From Pseudoips prasinana (taxonomy: Eukaryota; Arthropoda; Insecta; Lepidoptera; Nolidae), in contig OX621243.1 in assembly GCA_951640165.1 (NCBI GenBank), forward strand, positions 8,432,001 to 8,496,000: a stretch of DNA of 64,000 nt, read 5' to 3'. Position numbers and translations under genes: made by a program. This document shows positions 12,001 through 23,599 of this stretch, in pieces; positions within the stretch are counted from its first letter, which is position 1; each line of letters starts with the position of its first letter. The notes under the pieces are model-generated. The model was not told where the DNA came from. It did no database searches and saw nothing but the letters and a program-made list of their open reading frames with translations.

Positions 12001-13004
12001 ATGAACTACTGATGTATCCCGATGTTTACCTCGAATTGTAGCATAGAAGCAATACTTTATGCTAGTGTCCGCAAACATTCCGAGGCTCAAAAAATTCGGA
12101 GCAGTCTCAACAGCATCCAAAATGCATTATTATATTGAACTCGAAGGGTGATATACGAAAATAGTTTTTAAAATATATACTGCATGCATATACGTAAGCT
12201 CTGAATAATTTTTCGCTTCGTGCAAATATCTAGCAAACCTGTGGGCATATTCACCATTACTTTCTTCTTCGTTTAATTTAGAGATTTTACACATCCATGA
12301 GTTCGACCGTAAGTTCTCACTATTCGTAAAGGCACGCTCTTCAAAAAAATAATACTACGCACTTTCATTTTATTTATAAATATATAATATTATATACAGA
12401 TATAATATTATAAATATATTGCGTACAGTATGAAGAATAATCCACAAAATTATACATTACGTCAAACATGTTGAGAAAAATATGGTGTTTCTACCGCGTC
12501 TTCAGAATGGGCCAATATCTTTTCCCCTATCCATTAAAACACAGAGGGTGCTAACAGGTGAACGTTTTAATGTTTACACCTGTTGACTGACAACGGACAT
12601 TGACGTCTCACCCTAATCTAACTTAAGTGCCTTATGAAGTAATAATTAAAGACATCAGGTATTCAGTTCAAGTTATTTAAGTTACTTTTAACCGACTTAA
12701 AAAGAAGGAAGCAATCGACGACGTTTTCATTTAGATTTTCTTTTACATTGTCATCATGCAACATGCGTTATTGTAATTGTTATGTAATAATAATAAATTT
12801 ATTTATTTACTTCAATGTTGTGGCAAGCAAAATACCCCGTTGCCAGTGTCCTGCACCTGATCTCTCCCCGGTCATGTCAAATAATTGTCCCTAACTCTAG
12901 TGGGTAATGTGAAGGGATAGAGATGCTTATGTGTTCTCGTAAGCATTCCTTCACTTCACACTAGTAATAGTATGCCCTTGGACGTAATTTTTTTATGTTT
13001 TTTT
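12001..13004. other. No gene recognised
   Basis: AT-rich, with self-complementary AT runs near 12380-12415 ('tataatattatatacagatataatattata'-type symmetry). No supported exon, RNA gene or repeat was found. Confidence 0.45.
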
Positions 13005-13203
13005 AAAACACAACGCCCGTATTTCGTAATTTAATACCCGTGTCGCGGGGTACTTTACAAACATATAATAGACGGACACAAATTACATCCAGACTCAGAA
13101 CAATTATTTATGGGTCACACAAATAGTTGTCCGGCGCGGGACTCGAACCCGCGACACGAAGCGGCAAGGTGACTGTCTAAGCCGCTGCGACACACGTGCA
13201 GTT
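13005..13203 (-). mobile_element. SINE-A copy
   Basis: The reverse complement gives the tRNA-like head (the plus strand ends 'gccgctgcgacacacgtgca'), the B box (plus 'gggactcgaacccgcgac'), the body with 'cccgcgacacgggtatt', and an A-tail seen as a T-run at 12990-13008. It is well preserved. Confidence 0.85.
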
Positions 13204-13721
13204 AAGTGCAAAGTTGGTTCATTCCAGTTGAAATTGACCGCCGTACTATATTCGGCCATGAACACAATTTATATGGAAGTCTAAGTGTTCGCAGATCATT
13301 TAAACTTAATTTACGGGTTTTATGTTATAAGCATCAAAATTTCACATTTCTTGTAGAAGATAATTATTTTAAATGATTTCCTCTATTTGTAGATTTTTAT
13401 CTCATAGAAAAAATATGCAAATTATTTTATGTTAATTGAATTAAGCCTTTGGCGCGTAATATTTATTAATATATCTGTTAATAAAATGTTACCTGCCTAT
13501 CCAAAAAACAGATTGCAGAAATCAGTAACATTTCTTGAAGTTTTATTTATTATTGAGAAACGTTTTATTTACCTAATTGGGCAATTAAGAGTTGTTAAAG
13601 CAATTATAAGTGGCAGAACATTGCACCTCAATAATTATTGAAATTATTATAGAAACCGAATTTAGCAACATTTTAAAATGTTTCTGAGGATTTCATCAAG
13701 ATACAATTTTAATATTTTTTT

Positions 13722-13925
13722 ATACTAGCTACGCCCCGCGGTTTTACCCGCGTTAAATTTTATAAATTATCACAGGTCCTCCCCCGCAGTTCATAGCGTG
13801 ATAATATGTAGCCTATATGTTGACTCGACCTCTTAGTAATACTCATGCAAAATTTGAAGTAAATCCATGCAGTACTTTTTGAGTTTAGCCCGGACATACA
13901 TACAGACAAACAGATAAACATGATT
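13722..13925 (-). mobile_element. Helitron-like non-autonomous fragment
   Basis: 'ctagctacgccccgcggttt' + 'tacccgcgttaaa', then 'gcaaaatttgaagtaaatcc' and 'cggacatacatacagacaaac', are the hallmark segments of the abundant short lepidopteran Helitron-type repeats. Related pieces lie at 42008, 42211, 55090 and 55710. No Rep/Hel coding region is present. Confidence 0.6.
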
Positions 13926-13969
13926 TATTATATGTATAGATATAATATAAAGTCAAACGAACATTTGTA

Positions 13970-14060
13970 AATGATGGTAAATGGTCACCGCCGCCCATGG
14001 ACTCGCAATTCCAGAGAGAGCGCAAGTGCTTGCCGGTCTTTAAGAACTAAATAGGTATCT
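13970..14060 (+). repeat. Fragment of dispersed 'caccgccgcccat' repeat
   Basis: 'tggtcaccgccgcccatgga...gcttgccggtctttaagaa' matches parts of the longer copy at 62195-62575 and the piece at 30680. It is a dispersed repeat whose class I cannot name. Confidence 0.55.
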
Positions 14061-14526
14061 ATGTTTCTTGAAGGTTGCTATGTCCTACCGAATCGGAAAT
14101 ACCTCCGCAGTTTGCAATTGATTCCACAGAGGGGTAATGCGCGGTAAATAGTTTATTGAGAATCGCACTGTGGTAGACGACCGTTCATCCTAATGATACG
14201 GAAGAAATTTTCAAAGGGATTTTGGTGGAACGTGGCTGTTCATTATCTAAATTTTTAGATTATTGTATTCTCATTGTGCTATTTTCATACTTATTTAGGA
14301 ATAACACTGACAAAACTTGAAATATCATTATGTTTTGCATTCTTTTCCTTATTTTGGTTAATGCAACTTACTTATACTATTTAAACTAAGTATTACTAAA
14401 GCCAAGGATACTATTGCGTCAGTTAGCATAATGATACAGTTAAATAGTACTTAGCCGTATCTTTATGTATAGGTAATATTTCCAGTTCTTGGAGAGACAC
14501 ATAATATATATTTTTTGAAATCTAGG

Positions 14527-14770
14527 ACATTATTTACACACGGCCATCTGATCCTAAACTAAGCCGAGCTTGTACTATGGAAACCAGATTACTGATGTAC
14601 TACATATACTACTTTTATTAATAAATACATATTAAGATAATTACACCCAGACTCAAGACAAACAGACATGTTCATGCACACAAATATCTGTCCTGGGTAG
14701 GAATCGAACCCATGACCTCCGGCGTGAAAAGCAAACATTTGCCAACCACGCCATCCCCGTCGCTATATTA
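14527..14770 (-). mobile_element. SINE-D copy
   Basis: The minus strand reads a tRNA-like head with a B box seen on plus as 'ggaatcgaacccatgacc'. The body runs '...acatgtctgtttgtcttgagtctgggtgtaatt' through 'agtacaagctcggctta' to a terminal 'atggccgtgtg'. Relatives lie at 25694, 30625, 33655 and 56263. Confidence 0.8.
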
Positions 14771-15124
14771 TATATATCGACGGGAGTGTAAGGTTCAACT
14801 GATCACATAACTTATGCAAGTGCAATAGGATGAATATTTTGATAAATATTCACTGTAAAAAAATTAAATAAATGTGACGCTTAGCACCCAAATCTATTGT
14901 AGATGCTAAATGGTGTAAATTGAACTTCTAATGTATTTAATGTGCTAAATTAAGTATACAGATATTATTTTTATTTTTCGTATTATAATCATAACAAAAT
15001 AATACACAATAGGAAAGTTAAAACTGCGATTGCGTAAAAAAATTTAAGTCTCTCCAAAGAAATAACTTTTCTAGGTTTTTTAGGACCTTGCGTTCCTATG
15101 TTCTATGAGCAAGTCGGCTGGGGA

Positions 15125-15335
15125 AGTATTTTTTTAAGGACAACGCCCGCACTATGGAATTTAATCTCTGTGTCGCGGGGTACTTTACAAACATATAATA
15201 AACGGACACAAATTTCACCCAGACTCAGAACAACTATTTATGGGTCACACAAATAATGGTCCAGCGCGGGACTCCAACCCGCGACTCGAAGTGGTGAGGC
15301 GACTGTCTTAGCCGCTGCGCCACACGTGCAGTCAA
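15125..15335 (-). mobile_element. SINE-A copy
   Basis: The plus strand carries 'tctgtgtcgcggggtacttt', 'acttcaccc'-type body segments and 'gccgctgcgccacacgtgca', the reverse complement of the SINE-A head. It is very similar to the copy at 13005. Confidence 0.85.
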
Positions 15336-16152
15336 TCAATATCAGTTTATAAAAGAAACACCGACCTCGAAGTAAGTTGATCCGTATAACAATGTCTTTT
15401 TTAAAATAAAGCAATTTCTAACAACATCTGCAAATGCTAAATATAATCATAATGCGAATAATATCTTAGGAAAAGTATTTCTTCCAACGCAATCACCCTT
15501 TTTCTAAAACAGTATATCCTCTGTAACAAGTTTTTTGTTAATGTTACCGCTTATGAAATTATGTACACTTATTTAAACTGAACTTACCTAACAAGAATAG
15601 TTTCAACGTCGTCACTAACCTAACTATACAGATATGAATATAAATTATATTTAATCCAGTGGTAAAGTATTGAGTTTGTACATTAGCAATACATAAATGA
15701 GGAAGAGAACATAGTCATATTCTCATCTACTTATAACACTGGTATTCACAATATGAAAAAACCTACAAATTTACATGACAATGGAAGTAACTATTAAATT
15801 TTATAGGTACAAAGATAATTAAATCGCATTGCTTTGACGTCCTAACTAAGATAATTAAAAATAAATATTACCTATCTACAAACATCTACATTGAAAATGT
15901 TCTTCGTTTCGAGTTTTATTATAAAATTTCGCATGCTAGGTATAATAATAATAAAATAAATAGATACGCAGGCTAACTACCATGACGATTTTGTTTTCGT
16001 AGATACATTTATTAAAACACGTTATACATAAGTATTCTCAATTTTTGTTTTAACAATATACGTATTCAAATTAATTTAATCTTACTGAAAATCAAAGTTC
16101 TAATTGGAAATATAAAAATTTCGAACGTGCCTATTTATACGCTTACCTACTA
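15336..16152. other. AT-rich, nothing recognised
   Basis: No coding signal, repeat copy or RNA gene was recognised. Confidence 0.45.
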
Positions 16153-16547
16153 TATACAACGTGTAACTTAATTAACGCACATCCTGAATATAGAATGTTC
16201 AGAATCGTTTACTGAATCGATTTATATCATTTTTAACATAGGTAATTTTTTATTTAAAAAAAGATATATATATTTATTTAAACTTTATTTTAACCCTGTA
16301 CAGCCAAAACACATTGAAATGGACCGTAAGTCAAAGTAATAAGACTTTTAAATCGCAGTTTTATTTGTATTCATACAAATTCCATCATTCAACACAAAAT
16401 AAAAAAAAATAAACTTTATTACTAATTTAGTAAATAACAATGCATATACATGTTAAATTAAAAAATTAGTGTATGTATTATGATTACAACATAATATTCT
16501 AATTGGGTTGTCTGAGGGTGTGCGTTAATTACGTTACGTGTTGTATA
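16153..16547. mobile_element. MITE-1, intact copy with ~33-bp terminal inverted repeats
   Basis: The left end TATACAACGTGTAACTTAAT (continuing to 'taacgcacatcct') and the right end '...gtgcgttaattacgttacg' + 'tgttgtata' are inverted repeats with a few mismatches. The 395-bp interior has no ORF. The element is AT-rich, non-coding and has symmetric ends, which is the definition of a MITE. TA sits at both edges, consistent with a Tc1/mariner-type target, but the flanks are too AT-rich to prove it. A second, inverted copy spans 44523-45592. Confidence 0.8.
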
Positions 16548-17490
16548 CATGAATATCAACATGCAAACATAAATATGTACTCCCTATGCCTATTGTATAG
16601 GAAGCCAAATATTTTGTTTGTATATCACATACTGGTTCTGTTTAATTAATTAGTTTCATGGGTAGATCATTACCCTTGAGGTACGTCCACTAAGTAGGTA
16701 CGTTAAATCTTGCATATGCATACCTATTTCAGTAGTAGTACATACAGTAATATAGTATTATATGTTACTAAATATTGACACAATATAAAAATACAAGATA
16801 GATAAGTAAATGATTAAAAATATAAATAAACGGACATAATAAAAACAGATTGTATATATTCCTCAAATAAAAAATACGAATTAAACTGTATATGGTGAAA
16901 TCACGAGCCTCGTGCGAAACTCCTCTCTCAGAAATCCCAGATTTGACAAGACATATTAAAGACATTTTTTATTGTATTATGTAATAACAAAGCGAAATCT
17001 GCCTCTTTTTAACCACATACTAAGATTAGACTAAAAATGCACACAAACTTAGAATCTAACTAACAGTTATTCAAGTATATATATATATATATATATACAA
17101 TTAATCTTATATCAAAGCCTTAATTAGTTTTATACGTATAAAGAGGAATAATCAATCAAAGTTACCAAGGAATCACGAAACTTAAAGAGCAGCACATAGT
17201 TAAAATTTATTGATAAATACTTCCCCCAAGTATTTACCTTGTTTATGTCGAAAATCCTTCATGCGTAACACAACAAGAGAATGCATAAACCACCCTTTTC
17301 CCCATATCAACCCTTATGTAACGTAAAGGTCATTCTTTATCGTAAAAAAAGATGCACAAATTTAAAAACACGTGATGGTATTTATTCTGTTTTCATACAT
17401 GCAGATTCTGCATACACAACATTTATTCAGAATATTTACAATGCTTGAATAACAGTGGGTGATGATTTTCAATAATAGAAATTAGGAATT
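16548..17490. other. AT-rich, TA microsatellite only
   Basis: A (TA)n run lies at about 17074-17097. No coding exon was found; an open frame at 16768-16965 (-) has no motif. If the PRDM-like assignment is correct, this is its first intron. Confidence 0.5.
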
Positions 17491-17611
17491 AAGCGGTTAA
17501 TAAACACAACAAAAATAAAAATGTAGCACTTTGATATACTACAATAGTAATGATAGTTGAAATATGGTCAAAATTTGCGTACTTTACAAAAAAATATGTA
17601 TGTATACTTAC

Positions 17612-17800
17612 ATCATGGTCCGGCACGTACGAATAAACATGTAGCTTGTCAATCCTAATGGTACCCTGGAACGGATACAGCAACGACCCACGAGGTAGCT
17701 CGACTGAAGACCAAACGCTGACCGAAGCCTCACGACCCCTGGCTCCACCAGGCCTCAACGCCAGGCTCAGCTCTTGCGGAATCAGCACCAAAGTCTCCAT
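17612..17800 (-). CDS. First coding exon of a putative PR/SET-domain (PRDM-like) gene
   Basis: The minus-strand ATG at 17800 sits in a good context (GAAAATGG). It opens 63 codons, then stops at an exact GTAAGT donor (intron from 17611), phase 0. Reading through the donor adds only hydrophobic AT-rich codons to a stop, so the exon boundary is convincing. The peptide begins METLVLIPQELSLALRPGG and contains VSVWSSVELPRGSLLYPFQG. The pattern 'V-x-S...(I/L)P-x-G...P-x-(Q/E)-G' is what I expect at the start of a PR domain, the SET-related module of PRDM zinc-finger regulators. No zinc fingers or further exons were found in 1-17.6 kb, so the next exon is either very short or beyond the left edge. 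A frame extension upstream of the ATG uses TTG and should be ignored. Family assignment is by recall and moderate; that this is a real exon is more secure. Confidence 0.6.
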
Positions 17801-18310
17801 TTTCAAAACACTTTAGTCTCTCAAAGTCCCATACACCCACAGTCAACTTATAAACAAGCTATATTTAAAAATGTGACCACTCTCGTCCATCACACTTAAT
17901 GAGGATAAATAAATTTGTATAAGAAAAAAAAATGTAGGGACGTCGGTTCGATTATCGGTCGGCGATGTCGCCAACAAAATATTGGTTGTGCGTGATCGAT
18001 CGTCCGGTGAAATGTCGCTATGTATTAATCACTGCGCGTGAGTTTTTAAAAACGTGTTCATGATCACTCCAAAAGATAAAAAAGTTCTAAGTCCGATGAA
18101 AATGCGCGAACGAATTCTCTATAGAGTTGTAAAGTCCGGTAATTCGGTACAATATTACATTACGGGCTGGGCGGGTACAGTACGGCGCATGCGCGGTAGG
18201 ATGCGCACGCGCTCTTCTCTGAACGTGCACTGAAGGAAGCGCTAACATTGACCTTAGCCGCGGCCGTGATCGCGTTTACAGTTCATTTTTTGTTCGATAA
18301 AAAGGAGAGG
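17801..18310 (-). promoter_or_regulatory. CpG-rich promoter-like region of the PRDM-like gene
   Basis: Immediately upstream of the minus-strand ATG the composition changes from AT-rich to CpG-rich, with 'cggtcggcgatgtcg', 'gatcgatcgtccgg', 'tacggcgcatgcgcgg' and 'gccgcggccg'. I see no convincing TATA box. GC-rich sequence ('gtgcgccgcccgtcagagag', 'gcgcgcgcgacgcacctg') continues to about 18530 and may be 5' UTR or a second start region. This is the longest CpG-dense tract in the window, which fits a developmental regulator promoter. Confidence 0.5.
18185..18194. promoter_or_regulatory. Palindromic GCGCATGCGC site (NRF-1/Ewg-type motif)
   Basis: GCGCATGCGC matches the palindromic recognition motif of NRF-1, whose insect orthologue is Erect wing. 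A second half-site TGCGCA lies at about 18202-18207. The pair is about 385-400 bases upstream of the minus-strand ATG. Motif match only. Confidence 0.5.
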
Positions 18311-18889
18311 AGTAGAGCCCTACAAGAAATATCTCCGGTTAGCCAAGCAAATTTCAACCTTACCGCTGTACCTATAAGATGTAACAGGTGGTATGATGTA
18401 ATATTGTAAGGTGTATAGTAAGGTGCCCCCCTCCTAAGGCGGCACCTGCTTGACCGTGCGCCGCCCGTCAGAGAGCCGTAGAGCTCTGTGCGCGCGCGAC
18501 GCACCTGTATCTCCGTAGGTAGAACTTTTTTGGGATCAATTAATTTTTTTCTCTATACAGTATGCTGTGTTAGATGCGGCACTAATTTTAGTAGTATTTC
18601 ATTTTAGTATGCACACAATTTTTTAGTTATGTGCGCCTAAAATAGCGGTACTTAACTATTATTTTTGGAATCAATGATTCAGTGAATAAATTAGTCTATT
18701 AATTATTGTTTACTATTTCTGGAACAGTTAACAATTGATTATATACATACATAATATAAGCACCTAAAGTTACGTCAACATACACTATTTTAATTATGAT
18801 TACACTCCATAATTATGATGAATTTAGGGGCACCCAACTCATTAATTCTGTATTAAACATAAGGATAGTCTTCCGTTATTTTTTTATTG

Positions 18890-19070
18890 AAAGACAAGGC
18901 CCGTATTAGGGTAATGGGTATACATATAATTTTCGGACAGAAAGTACACCCAGGCTCAGAACAACTACTTGTGGAGCACACAAATAATTATTGTCCTGTG
19001 CAGAAATTGAACCCAAGACACGAAGCGGTGAGGCGATTGTGTTAACCGCTGCGCCACACGTGCAGACAAA
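18890..19070 (-). mobile_element. Diverged SINE-A copy
   Basis: The plus strand ends 'accgctgcgccacacgtgca', the reverse complement of the SINE-A head. The body segments 'acacccaggctcagaacaac' and 'cacacaaataatt' match; the B box region is decayed ('aaattgaacccaagacac'). Confidence 0.75.
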
Positions 19071-19212
19071 TTCGTTTGAGTTAGTTACATTCCAAAACTA
19101 CACATATTATAAATCCCAACGGATTTAGAGGCAATTTTGAGGTTTTGGCAAGAAAATAAGTGAGACACGAGATGGTCTTTAAGTCTGTTTTTGAGTAAAG
19201 CTAATAATAATA

Positions 19213-19468
19213 ATATCTAGGGACAATATCTAGGGACAATGTCACACAGATCATCCTAGCCCCAAACTAAGCAAAGCTTGTTCTATGGGTACCAGGCGAC
19301 GATATACATATTTATACAGATAGATAAATACTTAAATACATAGAAAACATCCATGACTCAGAAACAAATATTCGTGCTCATCACACAAATATTTGCACTT
19401 ACCGGGATTCGAACCCAGGACCACCACCTTCGTAGGCAGGAGCACTACCAACTAGGCTACGGTGACCG
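19213..19468 (-). mobile_element. SINE-B copy
   Basis: Complete family structure on the minus strand. The 3' end carries a small local duplication ('atctagggacaat' twice on the plus strand), a slippage mark at the tail. The overlapping 77-codon frame at 19353-19586 is the SINE body read as protein. Confidence 0.85.
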
Positions 19469-19669
19469 TATACTAATGTGGCGCTTATATCACAATGTGA
19501 CTTATCTACTACGTGATTTATGGTCGCCACATATACACCCCTCATTCAAAATAAACCTTCTTATAAGTAGTAACAATTCTTATTAGTGATGATTTATACA
19601 TATCTAAACGTGTTATATAGTAAAATAAACATTAGTAACTTAACCTTGCTAACTTAGGAAAAAAAATGT

Positions 19670-20260
19670 GCTGACGGTTGTTGTGATGCCGTCGAGTTCA
19701 AGTGACGTTGCACTTTTGATTTCTGGTGATGGCAAATCAATTTGTTCATGTGAGAGTGCATCTGCAGTATTACGTCCGCTTATTTATGGAATATTCATGC
19801 AATATTTTGAAATAAAATCCAGTTGACGTACTCACCGTGGCGTATCATTTGATGATGGTTTTTAAGTAAATGCATAAGTCAAAGGTGGTCTGTGAAATTT
19901 GTGAATTCTCTTCCTTCTATTAACCTTTGAAAATATATTTCTTTTGAGCTTCACTTAATATTTTTTTTAAGAACTATAGTGGTTTCCAATTATATCCGGA
20001 ATTTCGTTGTAGAACCGCACCAACACAGGTTGAATTGGCATCCGTCATAAGTGCTATTAGGGCAGCGCGTGAAGGATGCACTGTCAATATGGCGTTTTTA
20101 ATACTTTCCTTGCATTTATCAAAAGCTTTTTCAGCCCATATTAACCAAGGGATAGGAGAATTATCGTTCTTTTTCGAGTCTTCTTTTTGTGTTTTGGTTG
20201 GTATGATGACGTTCATATTAGTCTAGGACGCTTTCACTGCTGCAGTAGACATTGGAGGCA
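19670..20260 (-). pseudogene. Ty3/gypsy-type LTR retrotransposon pol relic (RNase H region)
   Basis: Minus-strand translation from 20216 gives WAEKAFDKCKESI, then ALIALMTDANSTCVGAVLQ and NWKPL, the RT/RNase H junction of Ty3/gypsy pol. The TDA-x-x-x-(C/A)-VGAVLQ block is the first RNase H catalytic-Asp motif. Further along in shifted frames are LSEAQKKY, EGREFTNFTDH, RQLDFISKY and ADALS, in the order expected up to the RNase H/integrase connector. Stops and frame changes separate these blocks, and the segment between SEAQKKY and EGREF looks deleted. No LTRs, primer-binding site, protease or integrase were found. It is an old inactive fragment. Confidence 0.85.
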
Positions 20261-21270
20261 GATGATGGTGGCGTAGGGCGACGAGTGAGCTTTAGATCAC
20301 ACTAATGAGGTAAAAATTAGATACAAGAAATATAACTGCCAATGAAAGAAAGAAAATGTGTGCTTGCACCTCTCTTCATTTATTTTCAATTTTCACTAAC
20401 TTATCAATCGACTTTTCGTAACACTTTCATCGTGCATTCACCTGCTTACTTCCCAAGTCAATCGTGCTTAAAGGTTGGTTTAACGGAACTACCTAATGTA
20501 GAGAGACATTACTTTAAATCCTTAAGTGTCTTAAAGGACGATCAATACTAAGGATTCTAATAATAAGTTCCTTTGGAATAATCGTTTCATATATGATTTG
20601 ACTACAGTTGTTACGTCAAACTAATTAAATTGATTGACTTTCCAAGTTACTTTTATGAAATTCTAGCCATCGCACTTGGATAAGGTCGAGACTTTATGCC
20701 TATCCCTCAATGTTCATCCCTTAATTACCTGTGTTGGAATTCTCTAAACAACTTTAACTAAAAGTCAAAATTATTTAAACTTGTTTAGAATAAATAAATA
20801 TCTTGGGACAATTAACATACTGTTTGATCCCAAATTAGGCAGTGCATGTACTATGGCAATCAGACAACTGATGAACATACTTAAGCTTAGCAGAGTCACT
20901 AACCACTACACCAAATAGGTACTTAATATCACTACGTTTGAAAACTTTTAACCAAAATATCTACACTACCCTAAGTAAATATCTACAATCTAAATAATTA
21001 ATTTCAGTCTTGTTATTAAATGTACAAAAACATGCTAAAAATCTTCAAAATATTAATTACAGTCCATCGTTGCGTTTCTAATTGACAGTGAGTATAATGA
21101 AACCTCATATGTATTATCTGTTTTATCAAATTCGCACGCTTAGTTGATGCATTGTATAGTGACTTGAACCAAGTTCAAACGTCTTCGTTCTATGAGAAGT
21201 ATGGAAAGAATTACGTAAACATTCATACTGCTATTCTTTTTACTAGTAATATGAGAAACAAACCGCAATA
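20261..21270. other. Mostly unannotated, SINE-D trace
   Basis: A decayed SINE-D 3' part lies at about 20800-20890 on the minus strand ('tcttgggacaattaacatac...gcatgtactatggcaatcag'). A 69-codon ATG ORF at 20342-20551 (+) has no motif that I recognise. Nothing else is supported. Confidence 0.45.
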
Positions 21271-21284
21271 TCTAGAATACGCAA

Positions 21285-21810
21285 GTCACGTGACGGGACC
21301 ATACTATATGCGATGAGGTGTTAGTCAGGGCAGTAATATCGGACCTTTGAAATTCTTAATAATCATTAACGACCTGACAAAAATTGTCAAAGATGCGAAA
21401 TGCTTACTATTCGCCGATGGCCTAAAACTATCACTGGTTACTAATACCGTAGAAGCTTGTTTAAAGCTGCAGCAATATACGTGTAAGGCTAAGTTGGGAT
21501 AGGTTTAACATTTCTTAGTGTGATACTATCAGCTGTTTCTCACGTTTACGTACACCACTTCTTTGGAACAACAAATGCGAATGGACACCGATTGTAAGAG
21601 TCACAGAAGTTAGCGATTTAGGTGTAAATCTTAAAACCTATTGGAACCAAGGATTTCTACTTCGAGCGATACGTGATTTTTATAATATTAAAGCGATCGT
21701 AGCCTCGAACAACTCACTAGTTAGAAGCTTACTTGAAAATATGGCAGTCATTTGGAGTCCAAATGAAACTAAATATAGTCATGCTGGAAAAGGTACAAAA
21801 TATAATATTT
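21285..21810 (+). pseudogene. Non-LTR retrotransposon reverse transcriptase relic (Jockey/CR1-like)
   Basis: The plus strand gives GVSQGSNIGPLKFLIIINDL, the conserved RT block ahead of the active site. The active-site region then reads CLLFADGLKL, where functional enzymes have FADD. After frame breaks, VTEVSDLGVNL and NNSLVRSLLE with MAVIWSPNETKY follow, matching the downstream thumb/connector blocks in the expected order. Several indels and the loss of an active-site Asp make it a dead fragment. It has no 3' tail here and may be truncated at both ends. Confidence 0.85.
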
Positions 21811-21986
21811 GTAAGATAGATGTGTGTCTGTCAAAGTCGTTTAATTCCTGATCGTCTCTGTATTACGGAGGGTACCCAAAGATCCGCGTAAAAGGCCGGT
21901 TTGGGTTCTAGTCATTAAAAACCATTAGCCATGTTAGATGTCTTCTGGGTGGCTTGAACAACTTTGACACTAAGGTAAGCACGATA

Positions 21987-22020
21987 AAAATATTTACCTA
22001 TTACTTGGTAAATATTTTTC
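21987..22020. repeat. Hairpin, 13-bp arms
   Basis: AAAAATATTTACC and GGTAAATATTTTT are perfect inverted repeats around an 8-base loop. AT-rich and isolated; no transcript context is evident. Confidence 0.7.
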
Positions 22021-23090
22021 AAAAGATACCAAAATCATGTTAAATGTTAAAACACTGGTCATTCTTATCAGCGTAAATATAATTTCTACCCAAGAAATAA
22101 TTTACCCAATTGAAATCTATCTGATTTATAGCATTTAATTTCTAGTTTTTCTCTGGCATAAAGAAAGAAAGAAAAAGATTTATTCAGAAAATTGCACAGA
22201 CAACAAGAATATAAAATAACATAATGTAAAATAAAATAAAAACAGACACTAGTTGCCCGTGCAAGCCTGAAATGGCACCATCTCAGCATTAGCTAGAAAA
22301 TTTTATTGTTCTAGCGCTAGTAATTCTGATGGTGCCAAGTGACTGTCACGGAACATTAACTTAAAAGGTACAAGCCACAGACAAATCAATCATAAAATAA
22401 GAATAAAACAAACACAATTTTTGATAATAAAACAAAACAACATTGTTTCTACACTCTAAGTAAATAAACAATGCAGTGATAGTTACCTAAAATTTAATTA
22501 AAGCTCATAAATCATGTAATACACAATCAGCGGAATGAGGATAAAGCCTAGTTATTACACCGTTGGACCGTGGAGTAAGTGGTCTCGAGTTCAAACTCAA
22601 GGCGCGCCACCACTGTCCCTACGAATTCATTTGCGTGTTAAAAATTAATCATTTCGTTCATATAACGGTGAAAAGGTTAATGTAAGGAAACATGGGTTGC
22701 ATCATCGTCATTATTAATAACAACAAGATGACACTTATAACATAATTATACAATAAAACACCGCCGTCATCGTGTGTTGTTTCTTGTTAAGTGTAAATAT
22801 TAAAAATTACGAAGACACAAACTATGTACATTAATTATTATGCATTTGGGATAAAGGTAATATACCCAATTACAAAACAGCAAATTTAACCTATCTTACT
22901 TGATTATAAAATTTTAATTACTTTGTAAGTAGGCACCTAATATCTGCATTATAAATCATTGTTGTTTATCCTTCATGCAACGTAGGTATGCTATGTTTAA
23001 ACTGACTCGCAATTAGTTTGAGTAACATGTAAATGCTTAGAAACTTGTATAAATTATGATATAATTTAATAACAAGTAGCAAGTAGTAGC
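22021..23090. other. No gene; one SINE head trace
   Basis: At about 22555-22620, 'accgttggaccgtggagtaag...ctcgagttcaaactcaagg' resembles a tRNA-like SINE head with a B box. The rest is AT-rich with no supported feature. Confidence 0.45.
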
Positions 23091-23094
23091 CGTG

Positions 23095-23310
23095 TGGATC
23101 CCGGCCCAGAAATAGCAACAGGGCTACCTCATTACATCCCGTGGGTGTCGTAGAAGGCGACTAATGGATACAGCAGGTAGTCGGGCAGAAGCATCGCCCG
23201 TGTACTATAGCGTTAACCACAAACTTGCATGCCAACTGCGGTAACTACGGTATACCAAATGGTGGTCCCCCTAGTCGGACGCTGATCAGCCTAACTGGGC
23301 CTCGCCCCAC
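23095..23310 (+). mobile_element. SINE-F copy
   Basis: 'gatcccggcccagaaatagc', 'catcccgtgggtgtcgtaga', 'ggcgactaatggatacagca' and 'gcggtaactacgg' match the SINE-F order seen at 11440 and 28600 (reversed). The RTE-type tail is absent or diverged in this copy. Confidence 0.65.
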
Positions 23311-23489
23311 GACGTCTCACCCGGTTTGACTAGACCGCCCGACAGAGGGGGGAACAGGAGGTAGCTCACTTAATCAACAGGTGACACGGCGTCAGCTATG
23401 ACCGGCGCGACTCCAAAGCCTAAAGTCGGCAAACACAACGACGGGCCATTATTTAATGAACAATAATGGATGTGGGACTGACGTCGACA

Positions 23490-23597
23490 TACAAACGCCA
23501 GCACATCAAGCTACCCTAATCAGTCAAATTTCTTTTATAGATTTTCAACTTTATCACAAAAGTATAAGGTTCAATTTCAGTTGGAGAAATTTGTCTG
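23490..23597 (-). mobile_element. MITE-2 copy, reversed and 3'-eroded
   Basis: It begins with TA and 'caaacgccagcacatcaag', the MITE-2 terminal repeat. The interior ('ttcttttatagattttcaac...tataaggttcaatttc') is the reverse complement of the interior at 61058, so this copy has the opposite orientation. The second terminal repeat is almost gone, leaving only 'gtctgta'. Confidence 0.7.
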
Positions 23598-23599
23598 TA

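Noticed and set aside
17489..17806. 105-codon minus-strand ORF as a complete small protein
   Set aside because: The upstream extension begins with TTG, and the last 42 codons lie beyond an exact GTAAGT donor; the 63-codon exon model is better.
19353..19586. 77-codon frame with IRTQDHHLRRQ (also 33981-34208, 42905-43114)
   Set aside because: It recurs wherever SINE-B occurs and is the SINE body translated; not a gene.
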